In this document: piece after piece, positions 24,864-37,100 of the stretch
How the letters are laid out: each line of letters begins with the position of its first letter
How positions within the stretch are numbered: the first letter of the stretch is position 1
Source: Puffinus mauretanicus
Taxonomy: Eukaryota; Chordata; Aves; Procellariiformes; Procellariidae
DNA: 64,000 bases
Assembly: GCA_023333565.1 (NCBI GenBank)
Contig: JAJKFH010000102.1
Location: forward strand, 4,791,001-4,855,000
Direction: 5' to 3'
Program-made: the position numbers and the translations under genes
The notes under the pieces: generated by a model
What the model saw: only the letters and a program-made list of their open reading frames with translations
Database searches by the model: none
Told to the model about the DNA's origin: nothing

Positions 24864-27800
24864 TGCCTGTCATCTGTTTTACTTTCTCAGTTCTTAATAC
24901 CCTGGAAAATTGAATTCACTGAAGCAACATCCACTTCAGGCCAGGCTCCAGGGAATTCGAGCTGAAATTCAGCCCTCAGAGATGTGGATGGATCATAAGA
25001 TTTTGCCTTCTGGCAAATGGAGGAACAGGGGGCCCTGAAACCCCACTATTCTTTCTGCAAACTTTCTAAAACATATCTCTCAAAAAGAGAGAAAAACCAA
25101 ATCAAAACAAAGAGTATTTTTATAAATACTCTTGTTTTGAGTATTACAGTTCTCTTTCAACAAACTGTGTCTAGCTGCAGGAGGGTATCTCTCGCCTTGT
25201 CCAAATATTTCAGTGGTGCAACAAAAGGGTTCAACAATATGGGACTGAGAAAGATAGTAACTGAACTTCAGCAGTTCATTGGAGCTAAAAGTTTCAGATG
25301 AAGTAAAGAGCAATAAAAAGAAAAAAAAATTGTTGAGTCAAAAAAATGCAATGCAAGACAGTTTTCTTCACTGTCTGGTACCTCTGTAGGCTTATCAGCG
25401 TCAGGACGGCTTAAGCTTCTCTCTTGTTAGCTAAAAGGGGTACCATCTGCAATTCTATGTTTCTTCATTTGGTATATATGTCTAAATAAATGTGTATCCA
25501 GTGCTTGGCTGTAGTCTACTCAGTTACAGTCTTCCGTCTGGAAAAGGCAAAGTGGTGCTTTGTGCAATGAAAGTACAGGCTTTATAGTTAATCCTGCACA
25601 TCTTAAGATTTTAGTTACCCAATCTTCTAGATGACATCAAGGTTGGGACAACTTGGATAGTCAGAAGCTCAGAATTTCTTAACTCCTTCTTGTCATAAAT
25701 TCAGGTCTCATGGCCTTGCCATGATTTTCTCTGCTGAAAGCTTTTTTTTAGGTACAAAAGCAGTGACCATAATGGCCCTTACAACAATTTGGAGCTCAGG
25801 AGGCATGGGTTTATTTTGCAATCACAATTATTTCTGCTCTATTAATAGCCCGCTGGGTGTCGTTCTTATGTGCAGAAATTTGGGATGGCACACATCAGCA
25901 TGGGGCTCCAGAGCTCACAAAATTAACCTATGGCCAACCTAAACCCTGTAAAGCAGTTAGTAAATTCTACACTTCACTTTTACTGGTTTTGTAGCCTTCT
26001 TAATCTAATTTATCTAATCTATTTTAATCGAATCTTGCTAAACAGTTATTTTATGCTTAATAGGTGCCCAAAGACTGTTTCTGAATGTCTTTTTTTTAAT
26101 AAAAATTGCACATTGGATTAAAGCAGAACCCCAGCCTACCCCAGAGAAATCTGATCTGAGTTTTGAAATTTGGGAGCGCAGAAGTTAGCTGGCTGTGTAA
26201 CAGCACAGCAAAGCCAGTGCAAGTTTCCTTATCCAGTCTTCCATTTGCTTTCTCCTTCCCAACTTCCTTTGACAGTGAGCTTGAACCAAAGTCACACAGG
26301 TGCATTCTGAGAATTGTCCAGAGAATTTGGGTAGATAACTGAGTTTCCATGACTGTTCAGACCATTCAACTAATAACAGGAAAGGTACATGCTTTTCGTT
26401 TTTCAGGATTAAAGAGTTAAGTCTTTGATTATAGCTCGTAGATTTGTCATCACTTAACCCTAACCCCTTTGAATTTACTAAAATTTATGTGTATTGCCTA
26501 GTGCCTTGATTAGGACTCACTAAAAAGACTTTGTTTTACCATAGTCAGTTTTATTTCGCCTCCCTGCAAGTTCTGTATGATGGTTTCCTGAACCACATCA
26601 CTCTACATAGATTCTCTCTCCCACCGAAAAATACTTCGCATGTAAGTGAAAAATATGTTATTCCTACCCCGTCACGTTCAAAGCAGAAAGAAATGTATTA
26701 ATCCAAAAAGTGAACCTGATCAAAGTACTGCTCCTGCTTGGCCCCACCACGTGCACACACTTTGAACGCCCTGGAAGAACAGCAAGATTTTGTCATACTC
26801 AGTGATTGAGTTAGAGAGGTAACGGGGCTTTGTTTGCGAGGGAAAGTACATATGAAAAAGAAGCTGGTATGCGGGGGAGGAAAAGGAGCCCTTCTGTGGC
26901 TTCTGTCTCTCAGTTTAAAATTGTAAAAGTATCACTTCTCATCTTAAGGGTTCAAAGGGTTAATAGAAAGAGGGATTTTCATTGCATTGTGCACAGTACC
27001 TATGATAGTCTCGGTTTAAACTTTAAAGGACAGGTGAAAAGAGAGAGAGGGAGCTGAATGCTTGCCTTATATATTGGAGAAATTGTTCATTCATGTGAAA
27101 TGCTGACCTCTGTCACCCTGCCAAGCTGACTGGGCCCTAGGGTGAGCGGCTGCTCGAGTGCTGGTTGCAAAAGTTAAAGCTGCCTGGGGAGTACTTTAAA
27201 AGGACGACGTCAAGGTTGGTATACCCAAAATCTGACCTATCATTTTTTTTCTCCCTCTTACATCTATTTGAAAAGTTCATGTCATTTGTTTTGATGTTTT
27301 TAAAAATCTTTCAATCTAAACCAAAATGCTTCAATTGCTATTGAAGGCTAGTGATTTGGAGGAGAAGCTGTGAGATTCAATGTTCAGCGTGGCAATGCAC
27401 ATGTCAGGAAGAAGGAAAGATCCTGAAATAAAACACAAGTGTGGGGACTGTCTTTGAATTAGGTGATAATTAATAACAGAGAATTCAGGTTTAAATGGAT
27501 AAGGGATCAATGAAAAAGAGCAAGGATAATTTTTACTAATGAAAATATCAATGCAGATCCAAACTTAATTTTGAAAGAAGTTAATTCAAAACCTCTATTT
27601 ATTTTTATTCTAATAGTTTTTATTCTAGTTGTATGTGCCAATTCTTTCTCGGTAATATTAGTTTGTTATATATAATTCCTAACATAACTGAAATATACCC
27701 TTCCCTCTTATTTTCTTTGCTTGATGGCCTAATTAAAAACACATTATATCAGTATCATTTTCTTCTATATGATATAGTATCCCAAGATCCTCATCACTAT

Positions 27801-29672
27801 TATAACCTTGCTATGCTACTTGCTATAAAAACTCTCACACAAGTATTGCACCTACTCAAATAATTTCTAGTCTAATCGGAAAACAGATGAAACAACTACA
27901 TATGCAAGTCATAAAAGGAAAAAACCAAGAAGGAAGTAGTAAAATCAAAGTAAAGAAAATATTTTTTATACATAATTATGATGTTTCCCAGAAGATGCAG
28001 GGGGGGAAAAAGCAAACCCTCAAAACCTGAACTCTGAAGATTGCAGTTTACCACTGGTTTACCCTACAAAATTTCAGAGCTGATAAAATGATCATGCAAT
28101 ATACTGCGCGATCACAAGAGGGCGACTGGATTAGACATACACGTTGGCTTTAAAGCTTTCCAAGCTTTCATGACTTTATCCTGTTTTCAAGAAAGTTTTC
28201 CTATGAACTGTGAGGCTCGCTTCTGATTTCCTTCTCTGTTCTGAAAAACATGCAGCTACTAAGAAACTCTGGTATGTCACAATCTCTTTCCTAGCTCCAA
28301 AATATTATCCTTCCCTCTCTTTACGTTGGACAGTCTTTTCTAAATCCTGGAGGAATAGATGACCTTGCTCTGCACTGTGGAACAGGGAAGCTCTGGTGAA
28401 TGGGAGGAGAGTGGAGTACAGATCTCACAGCAGCTGGTCCAGCCTGAAGGATACAGGAGTGGCCACAGAGAACGGGAAGAGTCTGCAAGATAATCAGTTC
28501 CTCCATCCCTTCCCAACCCCAAGTGTCACAAATCATGCTGTGCCTTGGGAATATCACTTTTGCAAAGCTTTTGAAGGATATACCAAATTCTAGTACTTGC
28601 TAACAAAGATGATGACTAGAAAAAAAAAAACAAACCCACACCACCTTTTTGCAAGAAAAAACCCTCTACGATAATGATTTCTAAATTCTCTCTTTGAAGC
28701 TAAGATTTCCCGTATCCTCTAAAGCAGAATAAAAACCCAGGCAGCAATAAAGAAGCTGTCTTGGTTAAAAGACACTCTGCCTCCTGCCAACAAGGCTATT
28801 TAGTGTTTATCTCTATTACATCCATCTGTAGCTAATTGTATAGTTATGGTAATAGTGCCCTCCAGAGGAATTTTGAAGGAATTATAATACTCGGAGCTAA
28901 TACAAAAGATGTTTTAAAAGTGAGTGCAACAGGAAAATGGAATATTATTAAAATGATAAAATACTTGAACCTCAGGGGAAAAAAATCTCAATATCAAAGC
29001 TCTATTTTGCATGTGCATTTACATCTAAGAAAACCATATCCTACTTACAATAGGCTTCTTCATAGCCTGATAGCAAATATGAAGTTTGCATAACTCCATT
29101 TGAATCAAATATAAAAGTAGATCAACCAAGCAAAGAATGAGATAGCTATTCCTAGTCTGCAGCAGACATGAACAATGTATTGGAGTGGGCTCCAGCCTCA
29201 GTCTAGGATGTCTGGATTTTTCCTGGACTTGCTACTATAATGTAAGCGTGGCACAGTTAATTGAGGCAGTCAGAAGTAAGTGCAGATGTTCAAGGAGTTC
29301 TGTGGATGAGATTTATTTTAATATCATGATAAACCATGCTTATATTCTCAAATTCCAGTATAGAGTTTTTTCATGGCCATGCTGTGACACTAGGCCTCAA
29401 AGGAAGGGCTTGTTACTGTGGTACAACATGACGTCTTGTTTTAGACCATGTCCTGGAGGCCTGCGGTACAGCCTTCTGAGATGACACCTCAGCACCTGGA
29501 TGTCAGGTGTATTTAAACTTCTTTGTTTTTCTTTTTCTTTAAGGCTCTCAGCCTCAGGGTTCAAATTGCTCTGCTTTACATTCTGAAACTCCTGTCCCCT
29601 CCTCCTCCAAAAACCAACCAGACCTTGATGAAAACCGAAATGACAGTGAGTTCTGTATTCATTTGCTTTCAG
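24864..29672. other. Intergenic DNA, no gene recognised
   Basis: Frames are short (at most about 100 codons) and unremarkable. An A/C-rich tract lies at 28619-28646. The stretch 28.3-28.6 kb is open in several frames on both strands but shows no known domain. Confidence 0.55.
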
Positions 29673-29813
29673 GCATACCCCAGGCTTGTGTTTGATGTGA
29701 ATGCCGCAGGTTTGCGGGGCTTGGAGCTTTGCATCAGGACAGCTCCCACACTGACGCTGCCAGAACTGGAAGGAGCAGTCTGGTGTTCCCATGCTTGGGA
29801 TCAGATGGATCTG
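29673..29813 (+). other. Candidate spliced exon (coding status unknown)
   Basis: A strong 3' splice site (pyrimidine-rich 'ttcatttgctttcag' ending at 29672) is followed by 141 bases and a near-consensus donor ('ctg|gtaagt', GT at 29814). The plus frame starting at 29673 is open for all 47 codons, the length is a multiple of three, and the GC content is above that of the surroundings. I do not recognise the 47-residue product. It could be an exon of a long non-coding RNA, an untranslated exon of a PIK3C2G transcript, or a chance pairing of splice-like sites. A 131-codon minus-strand frame over the same DNA has no better support. Confidence 0.3.
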
Positions 29814-31639
29814 GTAAGTTCAGCACTTCTTTAGGAGAGAAGGGAGATGGTTGTGCTGCTTGTGATGTATCTCTTCACAGCAGGGTCACCGCCCTCAGTC
29901 TAAAACTTCTTCTAAACCGAGGTTTCTTATTTCGCATGAACCTCAAAGGAGAATGAAGTGAGCTAGGCATAGGCTGGTGGGGCAGGGGTGATGACATCAC
30001 TGCTGAGTGTAGGGAGTGTACCTACCCCCAAAGCTTCCTGTTTTTTCACTTTCCCGGGCAGCTGCGGTGAAAAGTGTGGCTCCCCCCTACCTGCATTCAT
30101 GTCATCCCTGCGTGGTGGTTTTGGCCATCTTGTAGGCCATGGTGATGGATGGTACTACTTGTTTCCTATAGAGTAGTTACCCGCCACACCCTGCCTAAAA
30201 GTACAAGGAAATTACTGTCTGTGTAGAGACTATTGAACTTTTTGAATGAGGGGTTTTAATGGGCTGTTGAGTGGGTGGGGATGAGTAGAGCTTTTGTCTC
30301 TTCCTTTCTTAACCCAATGTTTGCCAGATGACCTGATCTCATTGTGAGCTGGGAATCTGTCCCTGGAAGATACTAGCCACTGTAGAGGCCATTATGCATG
30401 GATATTAAATCCTTCTTTCCCCACCTGGGCCTCACAGTTCCCCCCAATCCCCCGATTGTATGAGTGTAGCAGCTCACCTCTGATGTGCTGCTGACTCCCT
30501 TCTTGGCACCGATTTATTCCTGCCTTGAGAGGAAGGCAGAGCAAGGTGGGGAGGCCAGCGGAGCAGAAACAGTAAGGGTTGGCTGGGCTGCCCAAAATAA
30601 TGCAAGGAAGAACATGTATCTAAGTCATGGCTACTGCAACGGGATGAGTACCTTTGGTATCATTGAGTAGGGTGTACGTTTATCACTGCAGAAGTGCTGC
30701 AGTGCAAGTATCTTGCCCAGCCCCAGTGGACACACCTCACTTGTTTAATTCTGCAGGTCCAGTGAACAGCATCTTCCCTGTTGCTCCCCTGGTTCATAAG
30801 TACAAAAACATCATTAGCAAAACCATGAGCAGGCTAGCACAGGACCTGACACAGCAGAGAGCAGTTGCTATTGTAAGAATAATCTGTGCAGGTACCATTG
30901 ATGGGGAAGGTACTTTGGGGTAATAGATGAAGCTGGATTCTCAGCGCTGCAAGCATCTCTTTGCCAGCCATTCATTCAAGGGCCGGTCCAATTGTGGTGG
31001 AGGGCTGCTGTGAGTTTAATTTCACATAGCAGTTTGCAGAAATATGTTTTCTTGCAGGTAAGCAGTCCCTTTGCATTATTTATGTGAAAACTTAAGTAAA
31101 TTATTGTTGGCTTTCATGCTGCAGGTAAAGTTTTAATGAAAACAGTAATGAATGCTTTGCTGGCATGCATAGGCAACCTAAGTATGCAGCCAAATTAGCT
31201 ATCTAAGCAGATGCTTTATATCCTGAATTGCATATAAGGAATGCTGTTCAGTTGGTTTAAAAATTATATATACACCCACGAACTATTTTTTTGTAAAAGC
31301 CATATGTTTTTTTTTTTAAAAGCGTTTCAGTCATACTATGAGCAAATATGACAGTAAAATTAAAGTCAGAAAAAAGATGTAAGAAGCTACCCATGTGCAT
31401 GAAGTTCAGGGAAAACTCAGAAATATTGCATTATTTAAGATGTTGTGGTACTGCAATGTGTGCATTATTGCAAATGTAAGCAAGCATCCTTGTGGAAAGG
31501 CAAATTGAGACAAGGTTGATACTGTGTAAGTAAGTTATTTTGGCTTTAGATGCCTATATTTTTATGCTTAAACAGTTATTAATTTGTTTTCTTTGATAAA
31601 GACAGTAGAGCCGATTCAGATGTTATACAAGGTTTGCCG

Positions 31640-31684
31640 TATATACTAGCTTATAGTATCATATATACTGGTTTATAGTATAAA
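31640..31684 (+). repeat. 22-base imperfect tandem duplication
   Basis: Two units of about 22 bases, 'atatactagcttatagta' and 'atatactggtttatagta', stand next to each other with two differences in the 18 bases compared. This is a small local duplication in AT-rich DNA. Confidence 0.65.
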
Positions 31685-32579
31685 TCTAGCATAAAGGTTT
31701 ATAATTTCACTGGTTTCACTGAAGGTACCCATGGCATCAATAAGAGAAAAGGACTCAGTCCTACCACTTCATCTGAATACTGAACAAGCCAGTGAGCTGA
31801 CACTTCATGTGAACCAAAGGTCCACCCACAGCAAAACCCAAGGAGTGCAAGTGGGTCTTTATTGCCATTTCCCCTTTCCTCTTATGTGGTCACTTCAGAG
31901 CTGAATTTAAAGCCATACTTAAGTTAGGACCTCTTCAAGGCAATCGTAGTATTAACAGCTCCCTGAGGCAGCATGGCTAGGCTACAATAGCTAAGTTGCC
32001 CTAGCCCTGTCACCCTGGCTCAGGTCTGCCAGAGTGGCTGAGCTCTGTGCTTTGGGGTGTTCTCTGCTCTCCTGCTCTAGCAATCCCACAGAGCCCCATG
32101 CACCATGAGCTGCATTGGGAGCGGGTCTTAGGAATGGTGATGAGCCAGCTCACTAAATTTTCCATAGGAAAAAGCCTGCTGTAATGGCTAGGGACCTTGT
32201 CTTAGCACTGTGCTAGTATCACAAGACTGTGTTTTTCTATTTGTACAGTCTATGATATGAACAAATTCTGGAAGGTCAACAAACCCTATTGAATGCACTG
32301 GAATGACAAAGCTGAATTTCACAGAAAGCCGTTGAGCAGGCACTCTGGACTGGGGAGACGAAAAGAATAGCATAAGAAAACAGTGGGAAAAAATCACAGA
32401 AGGTAAGAGAAATGGAAGAAAACAGCACAAAGTGAAATTTATAAAGCTGTATGAACAAAAGCTTTGGCTTTAAGCACTTCTCAGCTTTGGGATGTTTGAC
32501 TCTCTCAGCTGAAACTTGTGGCTTGACTTCTTTTCTGAAGCATTTAAGCTCTTTTCTTGGGTCCCTTAGTGTTTATTAG

Positions 32580-32755
32580 GCATTTATATGTATGTATACA
32601 CATATATTAGGCTTTTAGAGAGAGATCTATATATACATATAAATATACACACAGATATATGCATGTATGCATATACATGTATGTTTACATATATTTATAT
32701 ATTAGCATACATATATGAGAGTGTGTGTGTACATGTGTATATATACACATAAAAA
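32580..32755. repeat. TA/CA/TG compound microsatellite-like stretch
   Basis: About 175 bases made almost entirely of alternating TA, CA and TG steps with interruptions ('tatgtatacacatatat', 'gtgtgtgtgtacatgtgtatat'). It is typical slippage-derived simple sequence. Confidence 0.8.
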
Positions 32756-33281
32756 TCTGCCTGCGTGTCTTATTTTAACTCTATATTTTAAGATGGTTGT
32801 GATAAGATTGTTCTCCATTTCAGTACTTAATTTTCTCAGCAATTTGATTTTTTAAAGCTGGAGTAATTGTTTCTGCCAGAAACAACTCTGGTAAAGTGTG
32901 CTGTTCCTTTCAGAGGATCAAAGTACAAAAGATGTTCAAATAAAACAAGAGATTAAAATCCATAGTCTACATTTAGTCATGGCTAGCTTTGCAGTCTGTG
33001 CATGCAGACTGTGGAGGCTGATCTTTCACAACAGCATATTTCAGACCTCAGGAGGGTGTTGGTAACTTAGTAACTTTGTATATTATATGTAAGTGTCAGC
33101 AGAGCCTGTGAAAATGTTTTCTATCTAAAACAAAATGTTTTCTATTTATTTTTCTTGGAAAAGTGAAACTTTGCTTCCCTCCCCCTCTTTTTGTCTCTCT
33201 GTCCTTTCCCTGACTTGTTGTGTGAGTAAATAGAGGGGAGGAGTGTTTTCAGAACTGAAAAGTCTTTTTTGCCCTTTACAG

Positions 33282-33396
33282 CACGTCTCCTTTACTGATG
33301 AATCATTTGACAGTGATTCAACCACTGCATTGTGTTTGTTGCAACTTTTATTTTCTTTGCCCAGCGGCATCTGCTCTGCTGGGTTTTGCTACACAG
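33282..33396 (+). other. Candidate spliced exon upstream of PIK3C2G (possibly 5' UTR)
   Basis: A strong 3' splice site ('ttttttgccctttacag' ending at 33281) and a consensus donor ('acacag|gtaaga', GT at 33397) bound 115 bases. The plus frame through it is open, but the length is not a multiple of three and I do not recognise the product. It lies about 5.8 kb before the first coding exon of PIK3C2G on the same strand, a reasonable place for an untranslated first or second exon. This is inference: no promoter elements were identified and splice-like pairs occur by chance in DNA of this length. Confidence 0.3.
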
Positions 33397-33693
33397 GTAA
33401 GAAGGCACAATCCCTGCTTGATGAAGCTTGTGAGAAAGAAATAAGCGCCTGTAATACAAAAAAACCAGATCTTAACATCTTTTTGTTACCAGAATTCGTG
33501 TACATCTGCTGCTTAAACACAACAAAATCTCGACATTGATAACTTTGTTTTCACCAGCCCATGGAAAAACCCTATGTAGTTTTGTACCTATGTAGTTTTG
33601 CTGATACCTTGTCATTGCTTTGGTGCAGCAATACTGTGGAGCGCTGATCTAAGAGAAGTAGTATCACACCACCTTCAAGCAGGATCTCAACAA

Positions 33694-34110
33694 TCATGAA
33701 TCTTTACCATAAAGGGCAACCTTCTGACAGGGGCCGTATTTGTCAGTGATGATGATAGATCCGATGACATTCCCTGCAGCCAGACATAAAGCGTAACTGC
33801 CACTGTGCTTGACACAGTGATCTCTGTTCCTTGCCTCACAGTTTTGGGGGAATGACGGTAGGTGGCACTGGAGAATAGTAACACAGGCGGCTGGATCTGT
33901 TATGAAATCAAGCAGTTTCCACACTGGCTCTCTGTTTAGCCAGTTTTCTGGCCCCACGGATTGCTGAAACATTTTGCTCCATTCCCTTTGCAAGCCTGTT
34001 ATTACTCGAAGCCTCAAGGCTTCAAATGCAAGGGTGCGATTTGGGAAAGCTCCAAACTGTGTGTGAAGCAACACTGAGAGCAAAACCCTGCTGAAGATGC
34101 TGTATTTCAT
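33694..34110 (-). CDS. Unrecognised open frame with signal-peptide-like start
   Basis: A 138-codon frame on the minus strand starts with MKYSIFSRVLLSVLLHT, which looks like a short signal peptide (basic residue, then a hydrophobic run), and has six cysteines in its second half (a C..C pair in AACVTILQC, then QNC, DHC, LC, PC). Near its end, 'ttatg|gtaaag' on the minus strand could be a splice donor, so it might be a first coding exon. Against this: no family is recognised, a frame of this length is expected about once by chance in this much AT-rich sequence, and no matching downstream exon was found. RERGL, a - strand neighbour of PIK3C2G in human, does not match it. Confidence 0.2.
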   Translation of the reverse strand: MKYSIFSRVLLSVLLHTQFGAFPNRTLAFEALRLRVITGLQREWSKMFQQSVGPENWLNREPVWKLLDFITDPAACVTILQCHLPSFPQNCEARNRDHCVKHSGSYALCLAAGNVIGSIIITDKYGPCQKVALYGKDS

Positions 34111-37100
34111 CTGGGGGTGTGTTAGAGCGACTATTTTGCCAGCTCTTTACCCGCACCTTTTTATCAGACCTAGCTTGTACGAGCACGCTCACACATAGCT
34201 AAATTAAATACACGATTCTTCTTTAATCTGAGTGAGATGTAGGCTCCTGCCGGTTGGTGGAGCAGCGAGAGTATCTAACGCAAGGAAAGGAGGCAACCCA
34301 GGCAGTATCCAGTTTTCTTTGTCTCTGGAGATTTTGTCCCCCATGCCAGCAAAAGAGGAGGAGACAATTCTTGGTAGTTCTAGGAGGAATTAGGGTAGAA
34401 AGTGACTCAGCAGTTTCCTGCCTACTACTTGGATGGGAAACAGAAAGCAGAAAAATAGCGGCCACCTTAATAAAATCCTGAAAATGTTCAGAGTTTCCTA
34501 AAAAAAACCTTCATAACCTTCTCCTGGAAATCACTGTGGGGAGAGAGGGAGACGTGTCCCAGACTAGTTCACGTTATATGTATAGCCTTCTGTGTTTGCT
34601 TGGGAAGACGAGCTCTTCCCATGCATATTTCCTCTGTTTTCTTGATCCTCCTTCTTTTACTGTGTCCAATCACTGTGAGATGAAGCAACATCACACTGCC
34701 ATAAACTCTGCAATGGCAGCGCCTAAAATTGGTGTGTTCCTCTCTCTCAGGGTCGCTTCACAGTAATCACTGGTAACGACTACAGTACAGCACAAATGCC
34801 ACTAAATAGTTTGTGGAGCAAGTTGACATTTTAAGGGTTGGAGAATATATGAGAAAAATGCATCACCTTTCACCAACTGAAATAAGTTTTGTCCTTGACT
34901 AACTGCTTTTAAATCACAATGACATCATTGACGGCTTTTTGCTATACTTTGAAGGGCAGAGCTTTCCCTGTAATGCTTTATCAAATTATTACTTCATTCA
35001 GTTTATCAGACATAAGTTATCTGAGATTAATTATTAACTTTAAATGCTTTATCCTAATCTGCTCTGTCTTACTGCATGGCTTTTTATAACAAATATTGTT
35101 TTGTTGATACTGACTCACTCACTGTTTTTGAGGATATTTTCCTGCCTGTAACAACCTTGAAGTAGACTAGGATTGGGATTTTGTGTGAATTCTGATTAGC
35201 CACTTTAGTGGAGCAATTTATACCTTTTTAAGGAATGGTATGAAGCGTGGAGGCAGATGGTCCCCGAGGGAACTCCCTCTGCGTCGTGCCTGGAGCAGCC
35301 TCTGCTGCTCCCTTTTATGGAAGGTCCTGGGCTCCTTGAGGTCTAGGAAGATGTTCATGACCAGTGCTGTATTTACTCCAGCTCTTCAGCAGGCCCTTTG
35401 CAGAGGGGCAAGGCTTCAATCGGTCTTTGGGAAATATCCCAGCATAAGGGAGGTTCTTCCCCCGTTAGGCTGTCCCAGCTCTGCATACTGAGGAGCCAAA
35501 GCCAGAGGGCCCCTCTGCCATGCAAGACTTGTACCGTCCCCTTCTGTGAGCAGAGCTAGGAGCTCCTTTCAGAGCACCACCAGCGCAGATAGATGGAGGC
35601 TGCATGAAGACGTAGTAGAGTAAAATTTCTGAATCCTGTTCCTGTGCAGAAGTCTTTCTAAGAGGCAAGTCTTTCTCTCGGAGAAGTTGTCTTGTTATTT
35701 TAAGCATGTTTGATACTTGTACTGAAAGTGTGAGATCATCTACCACCATGTTTGGGGGGAAAAAAAAAAAAGAGAAGGAAAAAAAAAAAAAGGTTGGGTT
35801 CCCAAATTGAGAAAGAGAACAGATAAGGTGTTACCTTTTTATTGTTACTGCTGTTTGAAATTTCCCTGAAGGAAGACATGGGAAAGAATCATTACTGCAG
35901 TAAACCGGTTAAACAGGAAGGAAAGCTTCTGATGAAAAAGTTACACCCCCTTGATACTGAAAGTACATATGTCATCTGAATGTGTCTGTGAACAGGAAGA
36001 CATAGGAGGCTGTATATTCTTCTAACAAATTATGTGTCTCAGGTAAGAGGTTGCAACAAATATTCTTACTGCTTAGCAAGTGGCCCAATCGTCTCCTCCT
36101 GGGTTCCGGTAAAAAGGGAAAATTGAGCCCACAGTGCACCAAGCTTTTATACTAGAATGCATGTGCATGCTGAAGTAAAGAAAGTATTTTCGTGTGCTTG
36201 GACATGACTACAATGTTGTGATGCTGTCAAATCTCTTCATTTGTAGTGAATATTTTGCAGTATTTGTTGGGATTCTCCCTTAAAACCCCTGATCCCAGAA
36301 CCACATGATTATGTGAAAACACGTCTGTCATTTAAAAGGAAAAGGAGGGCTTCATAGCTGTAGGAGAAAAAAAGCCAAACCCTCCAAAATGTGAATTCAG
36401 AAACCACAAGGCAAAGAAAATTAACCGAAAATCTTAAACTTTTTTTTAAAAAGTGCATTATAAATTTTGTCTCCTTAGAGATTTTTGAAAATTCAGTGTT
36501 ATCAATGCACTTTGCGCAATTCAAACGGAGTAATCGTGGCTGGCGAAGAGCCAAATCCTTTCCTGAACTTTGTATGCTGTTTTGAAAAGGATCAGGAGTT
36601 GGCTCAAATACAGAGCCTAGTCCTACTAACCGAACTAGCAGGTAAGACTTAAACCACTAAGATTAACAGCATGACATGCTGAGTCTCCAGTCTAAACAGT
36701 TAGTTTTAAATGCAAGTCTATATAAAAGAGGCACGGTGCTCCAGTGCTGTACGAGTTTCTGCTCCCTGCCAGGCTGTCCCTCTGCCGTGGTCTGGACTGG
36801 GAGAGGGAGCCCACTGCATCGTGCGGCCTTCTCGTTACTCATGTGGACTTCCCAGCCCACTGCGGAGAACAGGGGAGCAGAATGCACAGAGCAGCCTTTG
36901 GCGCTATAGCTAAACTGCCTGCTTTTAAAGACCGCTAGGAAAGCAATACTTCTCCTGAACAGTATGGAGAGTGCAGGAGATAAGCATTCATATACAGATA
37001 GATGGAGGTAGACGCGCTCTGTGTGTGTGTGAATATTTGTCTGTCGGAGAAATATGGGATGTTAAAAAAGCCTTAGTGGTGAATAAGCAGGGTTAGCTTT

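Larger units (their letters stand above)
29814..33281. other. Intergenic DNA with simple repeats
   Basis: No gene recognised. There is a 22-base tandem duplication at 31640-31684 and a TA/CA microsatellite-like stretch at about 32580-32755. A plus-strand frame at 30654-30923 is open for 89 codons and contains an acceptor-like 'ttctgcag' and a donor-like 'attgtaagaa', but nothing ties it to a protein family. Confidence 0.5.

Noticed and set aside
26455..26468. Telomere-like TTAACCCTAACCCC
   Set aside because: Only about two units; too short to be an interstitial telomeric array.
29397..29792. 131-codon minus-strand frame
   Set aside because: No family or leader recognised; it overlaps the plus-strand candidate exon, which has better splice signals.
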